Shown here piece by piece: positions 1 to 9,041 of a DNA stretch of 64,000 nt. The DNA comes from CAWBJO01 sp963789175 (GTDB lineage Bacteria; Pseudomonadota; Alphaproteobacteria; Rhizobiales; Aestuariivirgaceae). The notes under the pieces are model-generated. The model worked only from the letters and a program-made list of their open reading frames with translations. It searched no databases and had not been told where the DNA came from. Made by a program: the position numbers and the translations under genes. Each line of letters begins with the position of its first letter. Within the stretch, counting starts at the first letter, position 1. The stretch lies in NCBI GenBank assembly GCA_963789175.1, contig CAWBJO010000006.1, positions 496,001-560,000 of the forward strand, in the 5' to 3' direction.

Positions 1-531
1 GCCGGAATTTCCTCGGCGGCGCCGGTCGAGGACACGACTCTCGAAATCTGGGACAGGAACATGTCCATCCTCGGCACCGGGTACTTCCTGGTGGCGCGCG
101 AGGCCTATCGGCTGATGAAGCGCCAGGCGCTCGGAGGTTCGATGATCTTCATCGGCTCCAAGAACGCGATCGCCGCCTCGCCCGGCGCTTCGGCGTACAG
201 CACCGCGAAGGCCGCCGAGGTCCATCTGGCACGCTGCCTGGCCCTCGAGGGTGCGCCGCTCGGCATCCGCGTGAATGTCGTCAATCCCGACGCGGTATTG
301 AGAGGCTCCAAGATCTGGCAGGGTGAATGGCGCCAGCAGCGCGCCGCGTCGAACCGCATCAAGGAGGAGGAGCTCGAGGAGCACTACCGCAAGCGATCGC
401 TGCTGCAGCGGTCGGTCTATCCGGAGGATGTTGCAGAGGCGGTCTACTTCTTCGCGTCGGACTTCTCGTCCAAGTCCACGGGCAACTTCCTGAACGTCGA
501 TGCGGGCAATGCCGCCTCCTTCTCGCGGTGA
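1..531 (+). CDS. rhaD: Rhamnulose-phosphate aldolase/short-chain dehydrogenase, C-terminal part (left end cut off)
   Basis: The reading frame is open from the first base, so the gene begins left of the window; 176 residues are visible. They form the C-terminal half of a Rossmann short-chain dehydrogenase: an S-x(12)-Y-x3-K catalytic arrangement (SKNAIAASPGASAYSTAK), then NVVNPDAV, and a C-terminal segment GNFLNVDAGN. In rhizobia the rhamnose enzyme RhaD fuses an aldolase-like domain to such a dehydrogenase and sits directly beside rhaI. The next gene here is rhaI, 3 bases downstream, which supports the same assignment and co-transcription. The aldolase domain itself cannot be seen, so a stand-alone dehydrogenase is not formally excluded. 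Confidence 0.8.
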   Translation, partial: AGISSAAPVEDTTLEIWDRNMSILGTGYFLVAREAYRLMKRQALGGSMIFIGSKNAIAASPGASAYSTAKAAEVHLARCLALEGAPLGIRVNVVNPDAVLRGSKIWQGEWRQQRAASNRIKEEELEEHYRKRSLLQRSVYPEDVAEAVYFFASDFSSKSTGNFLNVDAGNAASFSR

Positions 532-534
532 TCC

Positions 535-1827
535 ATGGCTCCTTCCATCTCCACCGATCTCATCAACGACGCGAACGCCAGCCTCGCCCAGGCCCTTTCC
601 GATGAGTATGACGCACTCGGACGAAAGCTCGACCGGCGCGGCGTCGACATCGAGCGGCTGACGCAGCTCGCCATGTCGTTCCGGGTCGCCGTCCCGACCT
701 GGGGAGTGGGGACGGGCGGCACCCGTTTCGCCAGGTTTCCCGGCCCGGGGGAGCCGCGGAACCCGTTCGACAAGCTCGAGGACTGCGGCGTCATTCAACA
801 GCTGACGCGGAATACCCCGACCGTCTCTCCGCACATCCCCTGGGACAAGGTTTCCGACTATAGCGCGCTTCGACAGGCGGCGGCGTCCCACGATCTCACC
901 TTCGATGCCGTGAACTCCAACACGTTCCAGGATCAAAAAGGCCAGCCTCTCTCCTACAAGTTCGGATCGCTCAGCAACGCCGACGACAAGACGCGAGCGC
1001 AGGCCATCGCGCATCACATCGAGTGCATCGAGATCGGCCAGAAGCTCGGCTCGACGGCACTCACGGTGTGGATCGCCGACGGCAGCAATTTCGCCGGACA
1101 ATCGAATTTCAACGCGGCGTTCGACCGCTATCTCGCATCGATGCAGGCCGTCTATGCGGAGGTTCCCAAAACCTGGTCGTTATTCCTGGAGCACAAGCTC
1201 TACGAACCGGCATTCTACTCGACGGTGATCTCGGACTGGGGTTCGAGCCTGATGGCCGCGCAGGAACTCGGCCCCAAGGCGAAGTGCCTGGTCGACCTCG
1301 GGCATCATCCACCGAACACGAACATCGAACAGATCGTCTCCCGGCTGGTTCGCGTCCAGAAGCTCGCGGGCTTTCACTTCAACGATTCGAAATACGGCGA
1401 CGACGATCTCGATTCCGGCTCCGTCGATCCCTTCCGCCTGTTCCTAGTTTTCAACGAGCTCGTCGACGCCGAGGTGCGAAAGGCGCCCGGGTTCGCTCCG
1501 GCCTACATGATCGACCAATCGCACAACGTCACGGATCCGATCGAAAGCCTGATCGGTTCGGCGACCGAGCTCGCCAGGGCGCATGTTCAGGCTTGGCTCG
1601 TCGACCGCGCCGCACTGGAAGACGCGCAGAACGCCAGCGATGCATTGCTGGGGCACCGAATCATCAAGGCAGCGTTCGCAACGGACGTCGGCCCGATACT
1701 GGCGGAGGCGCGGCGCCGCAAGGGTGGGGCTATCGATCCGTGGGAGGTCTATCGCAGGAGCGGCTATCGAGCCGCCAAGGCGCGGGAGCGACCGGCCGAT
1801 CTCGTCCCGGGAACCGGTATCGTATAG
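535..1827 (+). CDS. rhaI: L-rhamnose isomerase (rhizobial/Pseudomonas stutzeri type)
   Basis: A 430-residue protein matching the length of the RhaI subtype of sugar isomerases that interconvert L-rhamnose and L-rhamnulose. It is a TIM barrel with likely metal ligands in FLEHKLYEPAF, LVDLGHHPPNTN and HFNDSKYGDDDLDSG, plus MIDQSHNVTDPIE near the end. The start ATG lies 3 bases after the rhaD stop, so the pair is probably one transcript. No rhamnose kinase or RhaSTPQ-type importer is in the window; the downstream genes converge on it and belong to another unit. The isomerase family is well supported by the sequence; the exact sugar rests on the rhaD neighbour and family knowledge. Confidence 0.88.
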   Translation: MAPSISTDLINDANASLAQALSDEYDALGRKLDRRGVDIERLTQLAMSFRVAVPTWGVGTGGTRFARFPGPGEPRNPFDKLEDCGVIQQLTRNTPTVSPHIPWDKVSDYSALRQAAASHDLTFDAVNSNTFQDQKGQPLSYKFGSLSNADDKTRAQAIAHHIECIEIGQKLGSTALTVWIADGSNFAGQSNFNAAFDRYLASMQAVYAEVPKTWSLFLEHKLYEPAFYSTVISDWGSSLMAAQELGPKAKCLVDLGHHPPNTNIEQIVSRLVRVQKLAGFHFNDSKYGDDDLDSGSVDPFRLFLVFNELVDAEVRKAPGFAPAYMIDQSHNVTDPIESLIGSATELARAHVQAWLVDRAALEDAQNASDALLGHRIIKAAFATDVGPILAEARRRKGGAIDPWEVYRRSGYRAAKARERPADLVPGTGIV

Positions 1828-1839
1828 CGCCCTTCCCTC

Positions 1840-2658
1840 CTACTTCACGGCACCCATGGTGAGGCCGCGCACCAGGTGGCGCTGGACGAGAAGTGCGAAG
1901 ATCACGATAGGCAGCGCACCGACCACACCGGCGGCGGACATCGACGCCCAGTCCGTATCGATGCGGCCAATGAGCGTCGCGGTTCCCCGCGGCATGGTCA
2001 TGGCGCGCGGCGTCGCAGTGAGCGCCAGGGCGAACAGGAACTCATTGAACGTCACGATGATGGCGAAGATCGCGGTCGCGACGAGCCCCGGAGCCGCGAG
2101 CGGCAATGTGATCCGGCGAAACGCGGCGAGGCGACTGTCGCCATCGACCATGGCGGCTTCCTCGAGGTCGACGGGAATCTCGCGGAAGAAGCTCTCCATC
2201 ATCCAAACTACATAAGTGATGTTTATGGCGGTGTAGGTGATGATCAAGCCGAGCCAGGTATCGAGCAGGCCGAGCTGCAGCATCAGGAGATAGACGGGTA
2301 TCAGTATGACGACGGGCGGTATGATGCGCAGGGTCAGGAGTGACACACCGACACGCCGTTCCAATCCGTAGGGCAACCGGAAGCGCGCGATGGCATATGC
2401 CGCCAGCGAGCCCAGAACGAGCGAGACGAGAACGGACACGCTGGTGACGACAAGGGAGTTGGTGAGGTAGTTGCCGAACTGCTTCTGCGAGAACAGGCGT
2501 GCGTAGTTCTCGAACGAAGCGTCGTGAGGATAGAGGGTGGCGTCCTGGGTGATCTCCTTGTTCGACTTCAGCGACGCCGCCGCCATCCAGTAGATGGGAA
2601 GCAGGACCACGGTCAGGAGGAGCGCTATCGTGGCGCCGCGGAAGATCGTCAATTTCAT
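1840..2658 (-). CDS. Carbohydrate ABC transporter permease (MalG/UgpE-like)
   Basis: 272 residues with six hydrophobic segments and the inner-membrane permease EAA loop (EEAAMVDGDSRLAAFRRITLPLAAPG), which couples to the ATPase. Two-permease sugar importers of the CUT1 class carry one MalF-like and one MalG-like subunit; this is the MalG-like one and is last in the operon. Its ATG overlaps the stop of the preceding permease by four bases (ATGA), indicating translational coupling. It converges on rhaI with a gap of only 12 bases and no visible hairpin terminator. Substrate unknown. Confidence 0.88.
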   Translation of the reverse strand: MKLTIFRGATIALLLTVVLLPIYWMAAASLKSNKEITQDATLYPHDASFENYARLFSQKQFGNYLTNSLVVTSVSVLVSLVLGSLAAYAIARFRLPYGLERRVGVSLLTLRIIPPVVILIPVYLLMLQLGLLDTWLGLIITYTAINITYVVWMMESFFREIPVDLEEAAMVDGDSRLAAFRRITLPLAAPGLVATAIFAIIVTFNEFLFALALTATPRAMTMPRGTATLIGRIDTDWASMSAAGVVGALPIVIFALLVQRHLVRGLTMGAVK

Positions 2659-3563
2659 GTCGGCTCGATCCGTCGCAACATTCGCACCGCGGCGAGCGCC
2701 ATGGCGAGAATGAGAAGGCCCATGGTCAGGAAGAGCGCCGCTGCGAAGCCCGTCTGCTGAAACTTGAACGCCGTGTCATATCCGTAGATGGACAGGAGAC
2801 GGGTGGCCTCTCCCGGTCCGCCCCGGGTAAGCACGAAGACCTGGTCGAAGGTTCCGAACGCGTCGATAGTCCGCAAGACGATGGCGATCGCCAAGACGGG
2901 CCTCAGCATCGGCAGGGTGTGATCGATGAACACCCGCCACGCCCCGGCGCCATCGACCCGGGCCGCCTCGAACGGCTCGACGGGAAGCGACTGGAGTCCG
3001 GCGAGGAGAATGAGGAACATCAGCGGCGTCCATTCCCACACGTCCAGGGCGACGAGGGCGAGGAAGGCCTTGACGGGATGGCTCAGAATCTGGACCGGCT
3101 CGCCTCCCAGCGTTTCCGAGAAAGCCGTCAGCATGCCGGCGTCGCTCGCGTAGATCAGCCGGAAGACGATCGCTACGACGACCGGCGTGATCACCATGGG
3201 AACGATGAGGACCGTGCGCAGCAGCCTGATGCCGCGAAACTCGCGCAGGCAGAACAATGCGAGAGCCAGGCCAAGGATGGCTTCGAGGGCAACGGAAAGC
3301 GTCACGAACTTCAGGGTGACGGCCAGGGAATTGAGGAATTGCGGGTTGGTCCAAAGCTCGACGTAGTTGCCGAGCCCCACGAACCGCAACGGCTTGCCGT
3401 ACCGATAGAAATACAGGCTCGCCTGGACACCGTCCCACAGCGGGTAGACGAGGACCGCGAGGACGAAGAGAAGGCTCGGCGCGAGAAGCAGATATGGCAG
3501 GGCCGTTCCCGGCCCTGCTCCTTGAAGTCTCAGGCGAATGCTTGGCTTCGCCGACAGGCTCAC
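2655..3563 (-). CDS. Sugar ABC transporter permease (MalF/UgpA-like)
   Basis: 302 residues, six or more membrane segments, first one LPYLLLAPSLLFVLAVLVYP. The EAA loop is PVEPFEAARVDGAGAWRVF. It is the MalF-type partner of the permease encoded just downstream. The start is GTG at 3563, overlapping the binding-protein stop (GTGA). Together with the ATPase and binding protein it forms a complete CUT1 sugar importer. The substrate is not evident from the sequence; co-transcription with a Gfo/Idh/MocA dehydrogenase and a TIM-barrel isomerase suggests an oxidised or rearranged sugar or polyol (inference). Confidence 0.88.
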   Translation of the reverse strand: MSLSAKPSIRLRLQGAGPGTALPYLLLAPSLLFVLAVLVYPLWDGVQASLYFYRYGKPLRFVGLGNYVELWTNPQFLNSLAVTLKFVTLSVALEAILGLALALFCLREFRGIRLLRTVLIVPMVITPVVVAIVFRLIYASDAGMLTAFSETLGGEPVQILSHPVKAFLALVALDVWEWTPLMFLILLAGLQSLPVEPFEAARVDGAGAWRVFIDHTLPMLRPVLAIAIVLRTIDAFGTFDQVFVLTRGGPGEATRLLSIYGYDTAFKFQQTGFAAALFLTMGLLILAMALAAVRMLRRIEPT

Positions 3564-4888
3564 TCGTAGTAGCCAGCCTGCTTGAGATAGTCGGTTACCT
3601 GGGTTGCCGCCCTGTCCAGCGCGTCGCCGCCGCCCGACCCGGCCTGCAGCGCCTTGTTGAGTTCGATACCCAGGAGTTCCTCGATCTTCGCCCAGTCAGG
3701 TGTACGCGGGCGCGGCAAAGCGCCGGCATCGAGCTGCTGCAACGCCACGGGGATCAGGCGGTTGCCCGGCTTCTCCACCGCGAAGGCGCTGCGCTTGACC
3801 GGGATGGAACCGGCCTCGGCCAGCTTCGCCTGCGTCTCCTTGCTCGTGTACCATTTGAGAAAGGCGACGGCGTTTTCCTTATTGGGGGCCGACTTCGGGA
3901 CCCCGGCAATGAAGATGCCGAGCTGGGCAATCGCCTTTTCCTTCTTCGGAACGACGCCGAAATCCAGCTTGCCCACGACCTTCGACTGATTGGGATCGTC
4001 GGCTTTCAAGGCATTGCCGGAGTACTGGATGATCGCTCCGGCCTCGCCGCCCAGGATGGCAGCGCCTTCCTGGTCGGAATCGAACTCGACGACGCCCGGA
4101 GGCGCATTCTCCTTCATCGTTCCGACGAAGAAATCGGCCGCCGCCTTGCCGGCATCCGAATTGAACGTCACGTTCCATTTCTCGTCGAAGAACTGCCCGC
4201 CGAAAGACAGAAATACCGGATACCAGCTGGTCACGATCGGGTTGCCGGCAACGCCGCGGAAGACGATCGGGTACTTGATCGTGCCGGCGGCGACGCCTTC
4301 CTTGCCCTTGGCGATCAGGTCATCCCAGGTGGCGGGAGCGCCGTCGGTAAAGACATCATTGCGATAAGTCAGGGTCTGCAGGTCGCCAACGAAGGGCACG
4401 CAGATCAGTTTGGGCTCCGCGCCTTCGAAACCCTTGACGCGTGCGCCCTCGCGCGGGGGCCAGTAGCCCATCTCGACGAGGGGCCCGATCCAATCGGAAT
4501 CCGCGGAGTCGACGCCGCCGGCTCCAAGATCCTCGAGCACGTCGGCAGCGCCGAATTGGGGTACCCATGGATCGTCGAGCAGGTAGATGTCGTATTGGCC
4601 GGCGGAATTCTGCGCATCGGCAAACCATTTCTCGAGGGTGACACCGTATTCGTCCTCGAGAAACTCAACTTCCAGCCCCGCTTCCGACTTGGCCAACGGG
4701 ATGATCTTGTCCTTGAACGGAGTCAATCCGCCATCGGCAAAGGCACCGATGATCACCTTGCCTCCCGCCGCCCGGGTGGCAGGTGCGCCCACCGTCGACA
4801 GGATCGTCGCTCCGAAAGCCAGGCCGGCACTGCCCTTGAGTACGCTGCGCCGGCTTATGGTCCAGCTGGACATCTTCTTGTCAGTCAT
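3560..4888 (-). CDS. Extracellular sugar-binding protein of the CUT1 importer, Tat-exported
   Basis: 442 residues from the ATG at 4888, chosen because GGGAGGAG lies just upstream; an ATG eight codons earlier lacks this spacing. The N-terminus carries a twin-arginine signal, SRRSVLKGSAG, then a hydrophobic stretch and a probable cleavage site near APATRAAG. The rest resembles family 1 solute-binding proteins, with features such as DIYLLDDPWVPQF, a WYTSKETQ hinge segment and a C-terminal NKALQAG helix. It should capture the substrate in the periplasm and deliver it to the two permeases encoded downstream. It overlaps the ATPase gene by 8 bases. Substrate unknown. Confidence 0.88.
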   Translation of the reverse strand: MTDKKMSSWTISRRSVLKGSAGLAFGATILSTVGAPATRAAGGKVIIGAFADGGLTPFKDKIIPLAKSEAGLEVEFLEDEYGVTLEKWFADAQNSAGQYDIYLLDDPWVPQFGAADVLEDLGAGGVDSADSDWIGPLVEMGYWPPREGARVKGFEGAEPKLICVPFVGDLQTLTYRNDVFTDGAPATWDDLIAKGKEGVAAGTIKYPIVFRGVAGNPIVTSWYPVFLSFGGQFFDEKWNVTFNSDAGKAAADFFVGTMKENAPPGVVEFDSDQEGAAILGGEAGAIIQYSGNALKADDPNQSKVVGKLDFGVVPKKEKAIAQLGIFIAGVPKSAPNKENAVAFLKWYTSKETQAKLAEAGSIPVKRSAFAVEKPGNRLIPVALQQLDAGALPRPRTPDWAKIEELLGIELNKALQAGSGGGDALDRAATQVTDYLKQAGYYE

Positions 4889-5981
4889 CTTCTCCTCCCT
4901 TGTTGAGTGCACGATGCACTACCGTCAGTCCCGTTCGATCGAAAAAGCTGGCATCGGACGGGTCGAATGCCACGCCAATAGGCGATCCGATGCGAGCCGT
5001 GAAACCGCGCGGTGCACGCGCGCAGATCCGCTCGTCGCCGAAACGCATATCGACCAGCGTTTCATTGCCCATCGGCTCCACCACGTAAACTTCTCCACTC
5101 AAGACACTCGACTCCCCCGGCGGGACGAGCCGAACGTCCTCGGGCCTGATGCCCATCTGTTCGATTCCCAGTGCGCGGCACTGCCGCTTCAACGCATCCG
5201 AGAGCCTGACGGTGGCGCCTGCCACGTGCAGGCCAGCCTCCGATACGGCTGCCTTCAAGACGTTCATCGGCGGATTGCCGACGAACACCGCTACGAAGCG
5301 GTTGGCGGGACGATCATAGATGTCGCTCGGGGAGCCTAGTTGCTGCAGTTCCCCTTGGCTCATGACCGCGACCAGGTCAGCCATGGTCAACGCCTCGGCC
5401 TGATCATGGGTCACATAGATCGTCGTCGTTCCGAGCCGGTGGCAAAGCCGCTTGATCTCGCCCCGCATGGTCAACCGCAACCGCGCATCGAGATTGGACA
5501 GCGGCTCATCCATCAAGAAGGCCGCCGGATTGCGGACGATGGCTCGAGCCAGCGCGATGCGCTGCCGCTGTCCGCCCGACAGCTGCCGCGGGTATCTGTC
5601 GAGCAAGTGATCGACTTCCAATGCGGTTGCCACCTCCGCAACCTTCTGCCGACTTTCATCGGCGGTCACCTTCCGGATGAACAGGGGATAGGCGATGTTC
5701 TGCGCGACGGTCATGTGCGGATAGAGCGCATAACTTTGAAATACCATGGCGACGTCGCGATCGCGCGGCTCGAGCCGGGTGACGTCGCGTTCGCCGATGA
5801 GCACGCGACCCGCGGTCGGAACGTCGAGCCCGGCCAAGATGCGCAGGGCCGTCGTCTTGCCGCAGCCTGAGGGCCCGAGGAGCGCAAGGAAGGCGCGGTC
5901 AGGCACATCCAGGTCGAGCGACTTCAGCGCGACGACGGGCTCGAAACGCTTCTCGACGGCTTCATAGCGGACGCCGCTCAT
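4881..5981 (-). CDS. ABC transporter ATP-binding protein, UgpC/MalK type
   Basis: 366 residues. Walker A is GPSGCGKTT near residue 35, Q-loop VFQSYALYPHM, signature LSGGQRQR, Walker B AFLMDEPLSNLDAR and H-loop YVTHDQAEA, followed by a C-terminal TOBE/MalK-type regulatory domain (MGIRPEDVRL, GEVYVVEPMGNETLVDMR). It powers the sugar importer encoded by the next three genes. The ATG overlaps the LacI regulator's stop codon by four bases. It ends inside the binding protein's start region. Confidence 0.93.
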   Translation of the reverse strand: MSGVRYEAVEKRFEPVVALKSLDLDVPDRAFLALLGPSGCGKTTALRILAGLDVPTAGRVLIGERDVTRLEPRDRDVAMVFQSYALYPHMTVAQNIAYPLFIRKVTADESRQKVAEVATALEVDHLLDRYPRQLSGGQRQRIALARAIVRNPAAFLMDEPLSNLDARLRLTMRGEIKRLCHRLGTTTIYVTHDQAEALTMADLVAVMSQGELQQLGSPSDIYDRPANRFVAVFVGNPPMNVLKAAVSEAGLHVAGATVRLSDALKRQCRALGIEQMGIRPEDVRLVPPGESSVLSGEVYVVEPMGNETLVDMRFGDERICARAPRGFTARIGSPIGVAFDPSDASFFDRTGLTVVHRALNKGGEDD

Positions 5982-6919
5982 CGCGCGGGTCTCCCGGTCG
6001 TCTCTCGGATCACCAGAGGGTTCGCCTGTATCTCACGGTGAGCGATGTGCCGTCCGCCGCGTGCCGCATCGACCACGAGCTCCACCGCGCGACGTCCCAT
6101 TTCGCCGGCATCCGAGCGGACCGTCGTCAATTGTATTCGACAGTGTGAGGCGAGCGGAATGTCGTCGAAACCGACAATCGACAAATCATCCGGAATGCGC
6201 AGGCCCTGGCGCTCCAGTCGATCGATCACGGCGATCGCCTGCATGTCGTTGTGGGCGACTACGGCCGTTGCGCCGCCGTCGAGCGTCGCGGGGCTGAGAT
6301 CGCGACGCGCCAGGGATTCGTGAAACCCGGCGCGGCGCCGACTTCCCGAATGCTCGCTCATATCCTGGTCGGCAAAGGCCATCGCTCGATGACCGAGCGA
6401 ATAAAGATACTGGACGATGTCTTCCATCGCCGTGAAGTCGTCGGTGTCGACGACGCCGAGGCGCGGATCTTCGGGCTCGCCAAGCGAGGCAAGGGCCACG
6501 GGAACGTCGCGATCGAGTAGAAGTCCGGGAAGCGCGGAACCGAGCGAAATGCCGCTGATGATCACGCCATCGACCCGGCGCTCGATCAGGTCGCGCCCGG
6601 CTTCCCGCTCGACGTTGGCGTGGCAGTGGGTGTGAACGGTAAGGACCGCATAACCCAGAGCGTTGGCCGCACGCTCGACGCGAACCGTAAGCTCGGCATG
6701 GAAGGGGTTGGTGAGATCGGGGACCACGATGGCCAGAGACCTGCTGGACCGGATTTTCAGCGACCGCGCTATGGCATTGGGGAGGTAGCCGGTCTCGGCG
6801 ATCGCCCGTTCGACGCGGGCACGGGTATCTTCCGCCACCAGCGCGCCGCCGCGAATGACGTTCGATGCCGTGGATTTCGACACCCCCGCCCGTCTGGCAA
6901 CGTCGATCAGTCTCGTCAT
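5978..6919 (-). CDS. LacI-family transcriptional regulator
   Basis: 313 residues from the ATG at 6919. The N-terminal helix-turn-helix TRLIDVARRAGVSKSTASNVI is typical LacI/GalR, followed by the hinge (AIARSLKIRSSRSLAIVVPD) and a periplasmic-binding-like effector domain. A longer frame continues upstream but is the antisense-free run through the isomerase gene and lacks family similarity. It sits in the middle of the operon it probably controls, with a LacI-type palindrome upstream of the first gene. The ligand is unknown. The ATG overlaps the stop of the isomerase gene (ATGA). Confidence 0.92.
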   Translation of the reverse strand: MTRLIDVARRAGVSKSTASNVIRGGALVAEDTRARVERAIAETGYLPNAIARSLKIRSSRSLAIVVPDLTNPFHAELTVRVERAANALGYAVLTVHTHCHANVEREAGRDLIERRVDGVIISGISLGSALPGLLLDRDVPVALASLGEPEDPRLGVVDTDDFTAMEDIVQYLYSLGHRAMAFADQDMSEHSGSRRRAGFHESLARRDLSPATLDGGATAVVAHNDMQAIAVIDRLERQGLRIPDDLSIVGFDDIPLASHCRIQLTTVRSDAGEMGRRAVELVVDAARGGRHIAHREIQANPLVIRETTGRPAR

Positions 6920-7875
6920 TGTGCCGCCTTCCTTTCCGCCAGGATCGCCTGGAGGCCGTAGATCGAGCGCTGGGTCCCCTCCTCTCCGCCATAGCGGGGA
7001 TCCTCGTGCTCGATCGAGATCACGCCATCGTAACCCGCTTCGCGAAGCGCCGCGAGGAGAGCAGCCCAGGTGGAGTGATCGTGGCCTTCGCCGACCGAGG
7101 CAAAGTGCCAGGGAGCCTGCGCCGGATCGGAGGGCGGAGAAAAGTGCAGCACGCCCAGCCGGCGAATTCGGTCGCGATGGAGCAACGTATCCTTGCCGTG
7201 TGCCCAGCCGATGCGCCCGCCGAGATCGGCAATGACGTTCAACGGATCGATCCCCTGCCACCAGAAGTGACTTGGATCGAAGTTGATGCCGACGTTTGGC
7301 CCGACATAGCGGTCGAGAGCCATGAAGCCCGCCGAGCTGAAGACGGTCACGCCGGGGTGCATCTCGAGGCAGACCATGAGCCCGGGAGCGTCGCGAGCCA
7401 ACCTCTCGCTGGTCATCTTCCAGAACGGTCCGACCTCGTTTGCCATCTGCCATTCGAACAGGCGCTCGTCGTCGGCGGAGGTCGCCCAACAGGGAAATAC
7501 GCCGAGTCCGCCGCCGCCGGCTCCCGCCGGACATCCGCTCATCGTGACCAGCCTGCGGACGTCGAGGAACACCGCCAATTCGACGGCGGCATCGAAGCGG
7601 GCCTGCGCATCCGCCCGCTTCGCCGGGTCAGGATGGAGAAGGTTGCCGGCCGCATTGACGGCGCCAAGGCGTAGGCCAAACTCCTTCAGCTCGCCTGCCA
7701 AACGCTCGCGCTCCGATCGTTTGCGGATCGATTCCAGGTCGAGATGCGGGCGCGGCCATGGACCCCAGGCACCGACGCCAAGCTCGACATCGCCGATGCC
7801 TCTTTCGGCGCACCAGGCGAAGAAATCGCGCCGGGCGAGGTTCGGAACCGAGTCGGAGTAGACGCCGATCCTCAC
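6916..7875 (-). CDS. Sugar phosphate isomerase/epimerase (xylose isomerase-like TIM barrel)
   Basis: 319 residues with the AP-endonuclease-2/IolE-like TIM-barrel signature: MRIGVYSDSVPNL at the start, VCLEMHPG, GINFDPSHFWWQGIDP and VISIEHEDPRY, where the Glu, Asp and His residues would bind a divalent metal. Such proteins are commonly paired with Gfo/Idh/MocA dehydrogenases in inositol, allulose or ketosugar pathways, and the gene just upstream is one. It overlaps that gene by four bases. Exact substrate cannot be read from the sequence. Confidence 0.88.
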   Translation of the reverse strand: MRIGVYSDSVPNLARRDFFAWCAERGIGDVELGVGAWGPWPRPHLDLESIRKRSERERLAGELKEFGLRLGAVNAAGNLLHPDPAKRADAQARFDAAVELAVFLDVRRLVTMSGCPAGAGGGGLGVFPCWATSADDERLFEWQMANEVGPFWKMTSERLARDAPGLMVCLEMHPGVTVFSSAGFMALDRYVGPNVGINFDPSHFWWQGIDPLNVIADLGGRIGWAHGKDTLLHRDRIRRLGVLHFSPPSDPAQAPWHFASVGEGHDHSTWAALLAALREAGYDGVISIEHEDPRYGGEEGTQRSIYGLQAILAERKAAQ

Positions 7876-8969
7876 GCCGCAGCCCTCCTGAAAGCGGATA
7901 TCAACAATTCCACGTCGCGGCGTCCGTCTTCGAGCGGCGTTTCGACCGGCGCGGCGCCGACCACCGCAGCGTGGAACGCGCGCAGCTCGTCCCGAAACGC
8001 CTCTTCATAGCTCGCCCGGTATTCGCTCGTCTCGAGGGAATGTCCGCCAGCGGACCTACGGACGGTCAAGCGGGTCGGCAAATGGCGGAGATACGGAGAC
8101 GGGAAGACAAGCTCCACGATGCTGTCGGTGCAGTAGACCCTTATGCGTTCGGCATAGTCCGGCACGCCGGGAAGATTGAGGTGCCTCATGGACACGCGGC
8201 CTCCCCACGGCAGAGTGAAACCAAGCTCAACGCCACGGCCGGCATCGAAATGCGTCCCGAAATCGGCTGTGGACGGAAGGTCCTCGCCGACGTGACGAAG
8301 GAGTCCGCGCACGACCGCGACATCGTGCACGAGCGAGGAGAGAAACCCTCCCCCCAGTGCCCTCGCTCCTGCCCCGTCGAGGTCCCGTCCGGCCGCTTGG
8401 CGGAGCTGTTGTGCTGTTTTGTCCTGTGCCTCGCCGCGGAGGCCCGACGGGATGTCGTCGGCCACATGCATTGGCAGGTGAGCGACGAACGGATGCTGGT
8501 CGGGATCGTTGACCTCGACCGTTATCAGCTTGATCGCCGTTGGATCCTTCGGAAGGAGCTCGCCGGCGCGGCGGACGGCCGGATCGTAGCGCTTCATGTA
8601 CGCGACCTGGGCAACGCACCGACTGCGATCGCGCGCTGCGATGATGCCGTCACAGTCCTCGACCGTCAGAGCGAGCGGCTTCTCGCAGAGCACATGAAGG
8701 CCCGCCTCCAGCGCAGCAATCGCGAGCTCCGGATGGAACGCGTCCGGCGCCGCGATGACGACGGCATCAAGACGGCTGGACAGAAGCCCTTTCATGTCGG
8801 CATGGATATCTGGAATGCCATATCGGGCGGCGACGTTCGCGCGAACGCTTGGCGATGCATCCGCAAGCGCCACGAAACTGAACCGGTCCCGCTCTTCCCA
8901 AAGATAAAATGCGTGCTCGGCCTGGCCGACAAGACCGGCGCCGATAAGTCCCACGCGCAACTTTTTCAT
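7872..8969 (-). CDS. Gfo/Idh/MocA-family NAD(P)-dependent oxidoreductase
   Basis: 365 residues. The Rossmann motif is GLIGAGLVGQAEHA at the N-terminus and the family EKPLALT motif (CEKPLALTVEDC) follows near residue 95, with MKRYDPAVR in the position of the usual catalytic segment. These enzymes oxidise sugars, inositols or sugar acids. It is the first gene of the seven-gene leftward operon; the LacI-type operator lies 13 bases upstream of its ATG. Substrate unknown, but the operon content (importer, isomerase, dehydrogenase, regulator) makes a catabolic role likely. Confidence 0.9.
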   Translation of the reverse strand: MKKLRVGLIGAGLVGQAEHAFYLWEERDRFSFVALADASPSVRANVAARYGIPDIHADMKGLLSSRLDAVVIAAPDAFHPELAIAALEAGLHVLCEKPLALTVEDCDGIIAARDRSRCVAQVAYMKRYDPAVRRAGELLPKDPTAIKLITVEVNDPDQHPFVAHLPMHVADDIPSGLRGEAQDKTAQQLRQAAGRDLDGAGARALGGGFLSSLVHDVAVVRGLLRHVGEDLPSTADFGTHFDAGRGVELGFTLPWGGRVSMRHLNLPGVPDYAERIRVYCTDSIVELVFPSPYLRHLPTRLTVRRSAGGHSLETSEYRASYEEAFRDELRAFHAAVVGAAPVETPLEDGRRDVELLISAFRRAAA

Positions 8970-8981
8970 GAAAGTTCCCGA

Positions 8982-8995
8982 TTGGAACGATCCAA
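8982..8995. promoter_or_regulatory. LacI-type operator palindrome
   Basis: TTGGAACGATCCAA is a 14-base inverted repeat with the central CG that LacI-family proteins prefer; only one symmetrical pair (A opposite A) breaks the dyad. It starts 13 bases before the ATG of the first gene of the sugar operon, which itself encodes a LacI regulator. Autoregulated repression of the whole unit is the simple reading. Confidence 0.6.
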
Positions 8996-9041
8996 ACGAA
9001 ATTCAATACAAACTTCCGCCTGCCGTCAAGGCGAAGAGGCG

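Noticed and set aside
3494..4906. 470-residue rightward frame
   Set aside because: Antisense to the sugar-binding protein gene.
6920..7534. N-terminal extension of the LacI frame
   Set aside because: Runs within the isomerase gene; the LacI helix-turn-helix begins exactly at the ATG at 6919.
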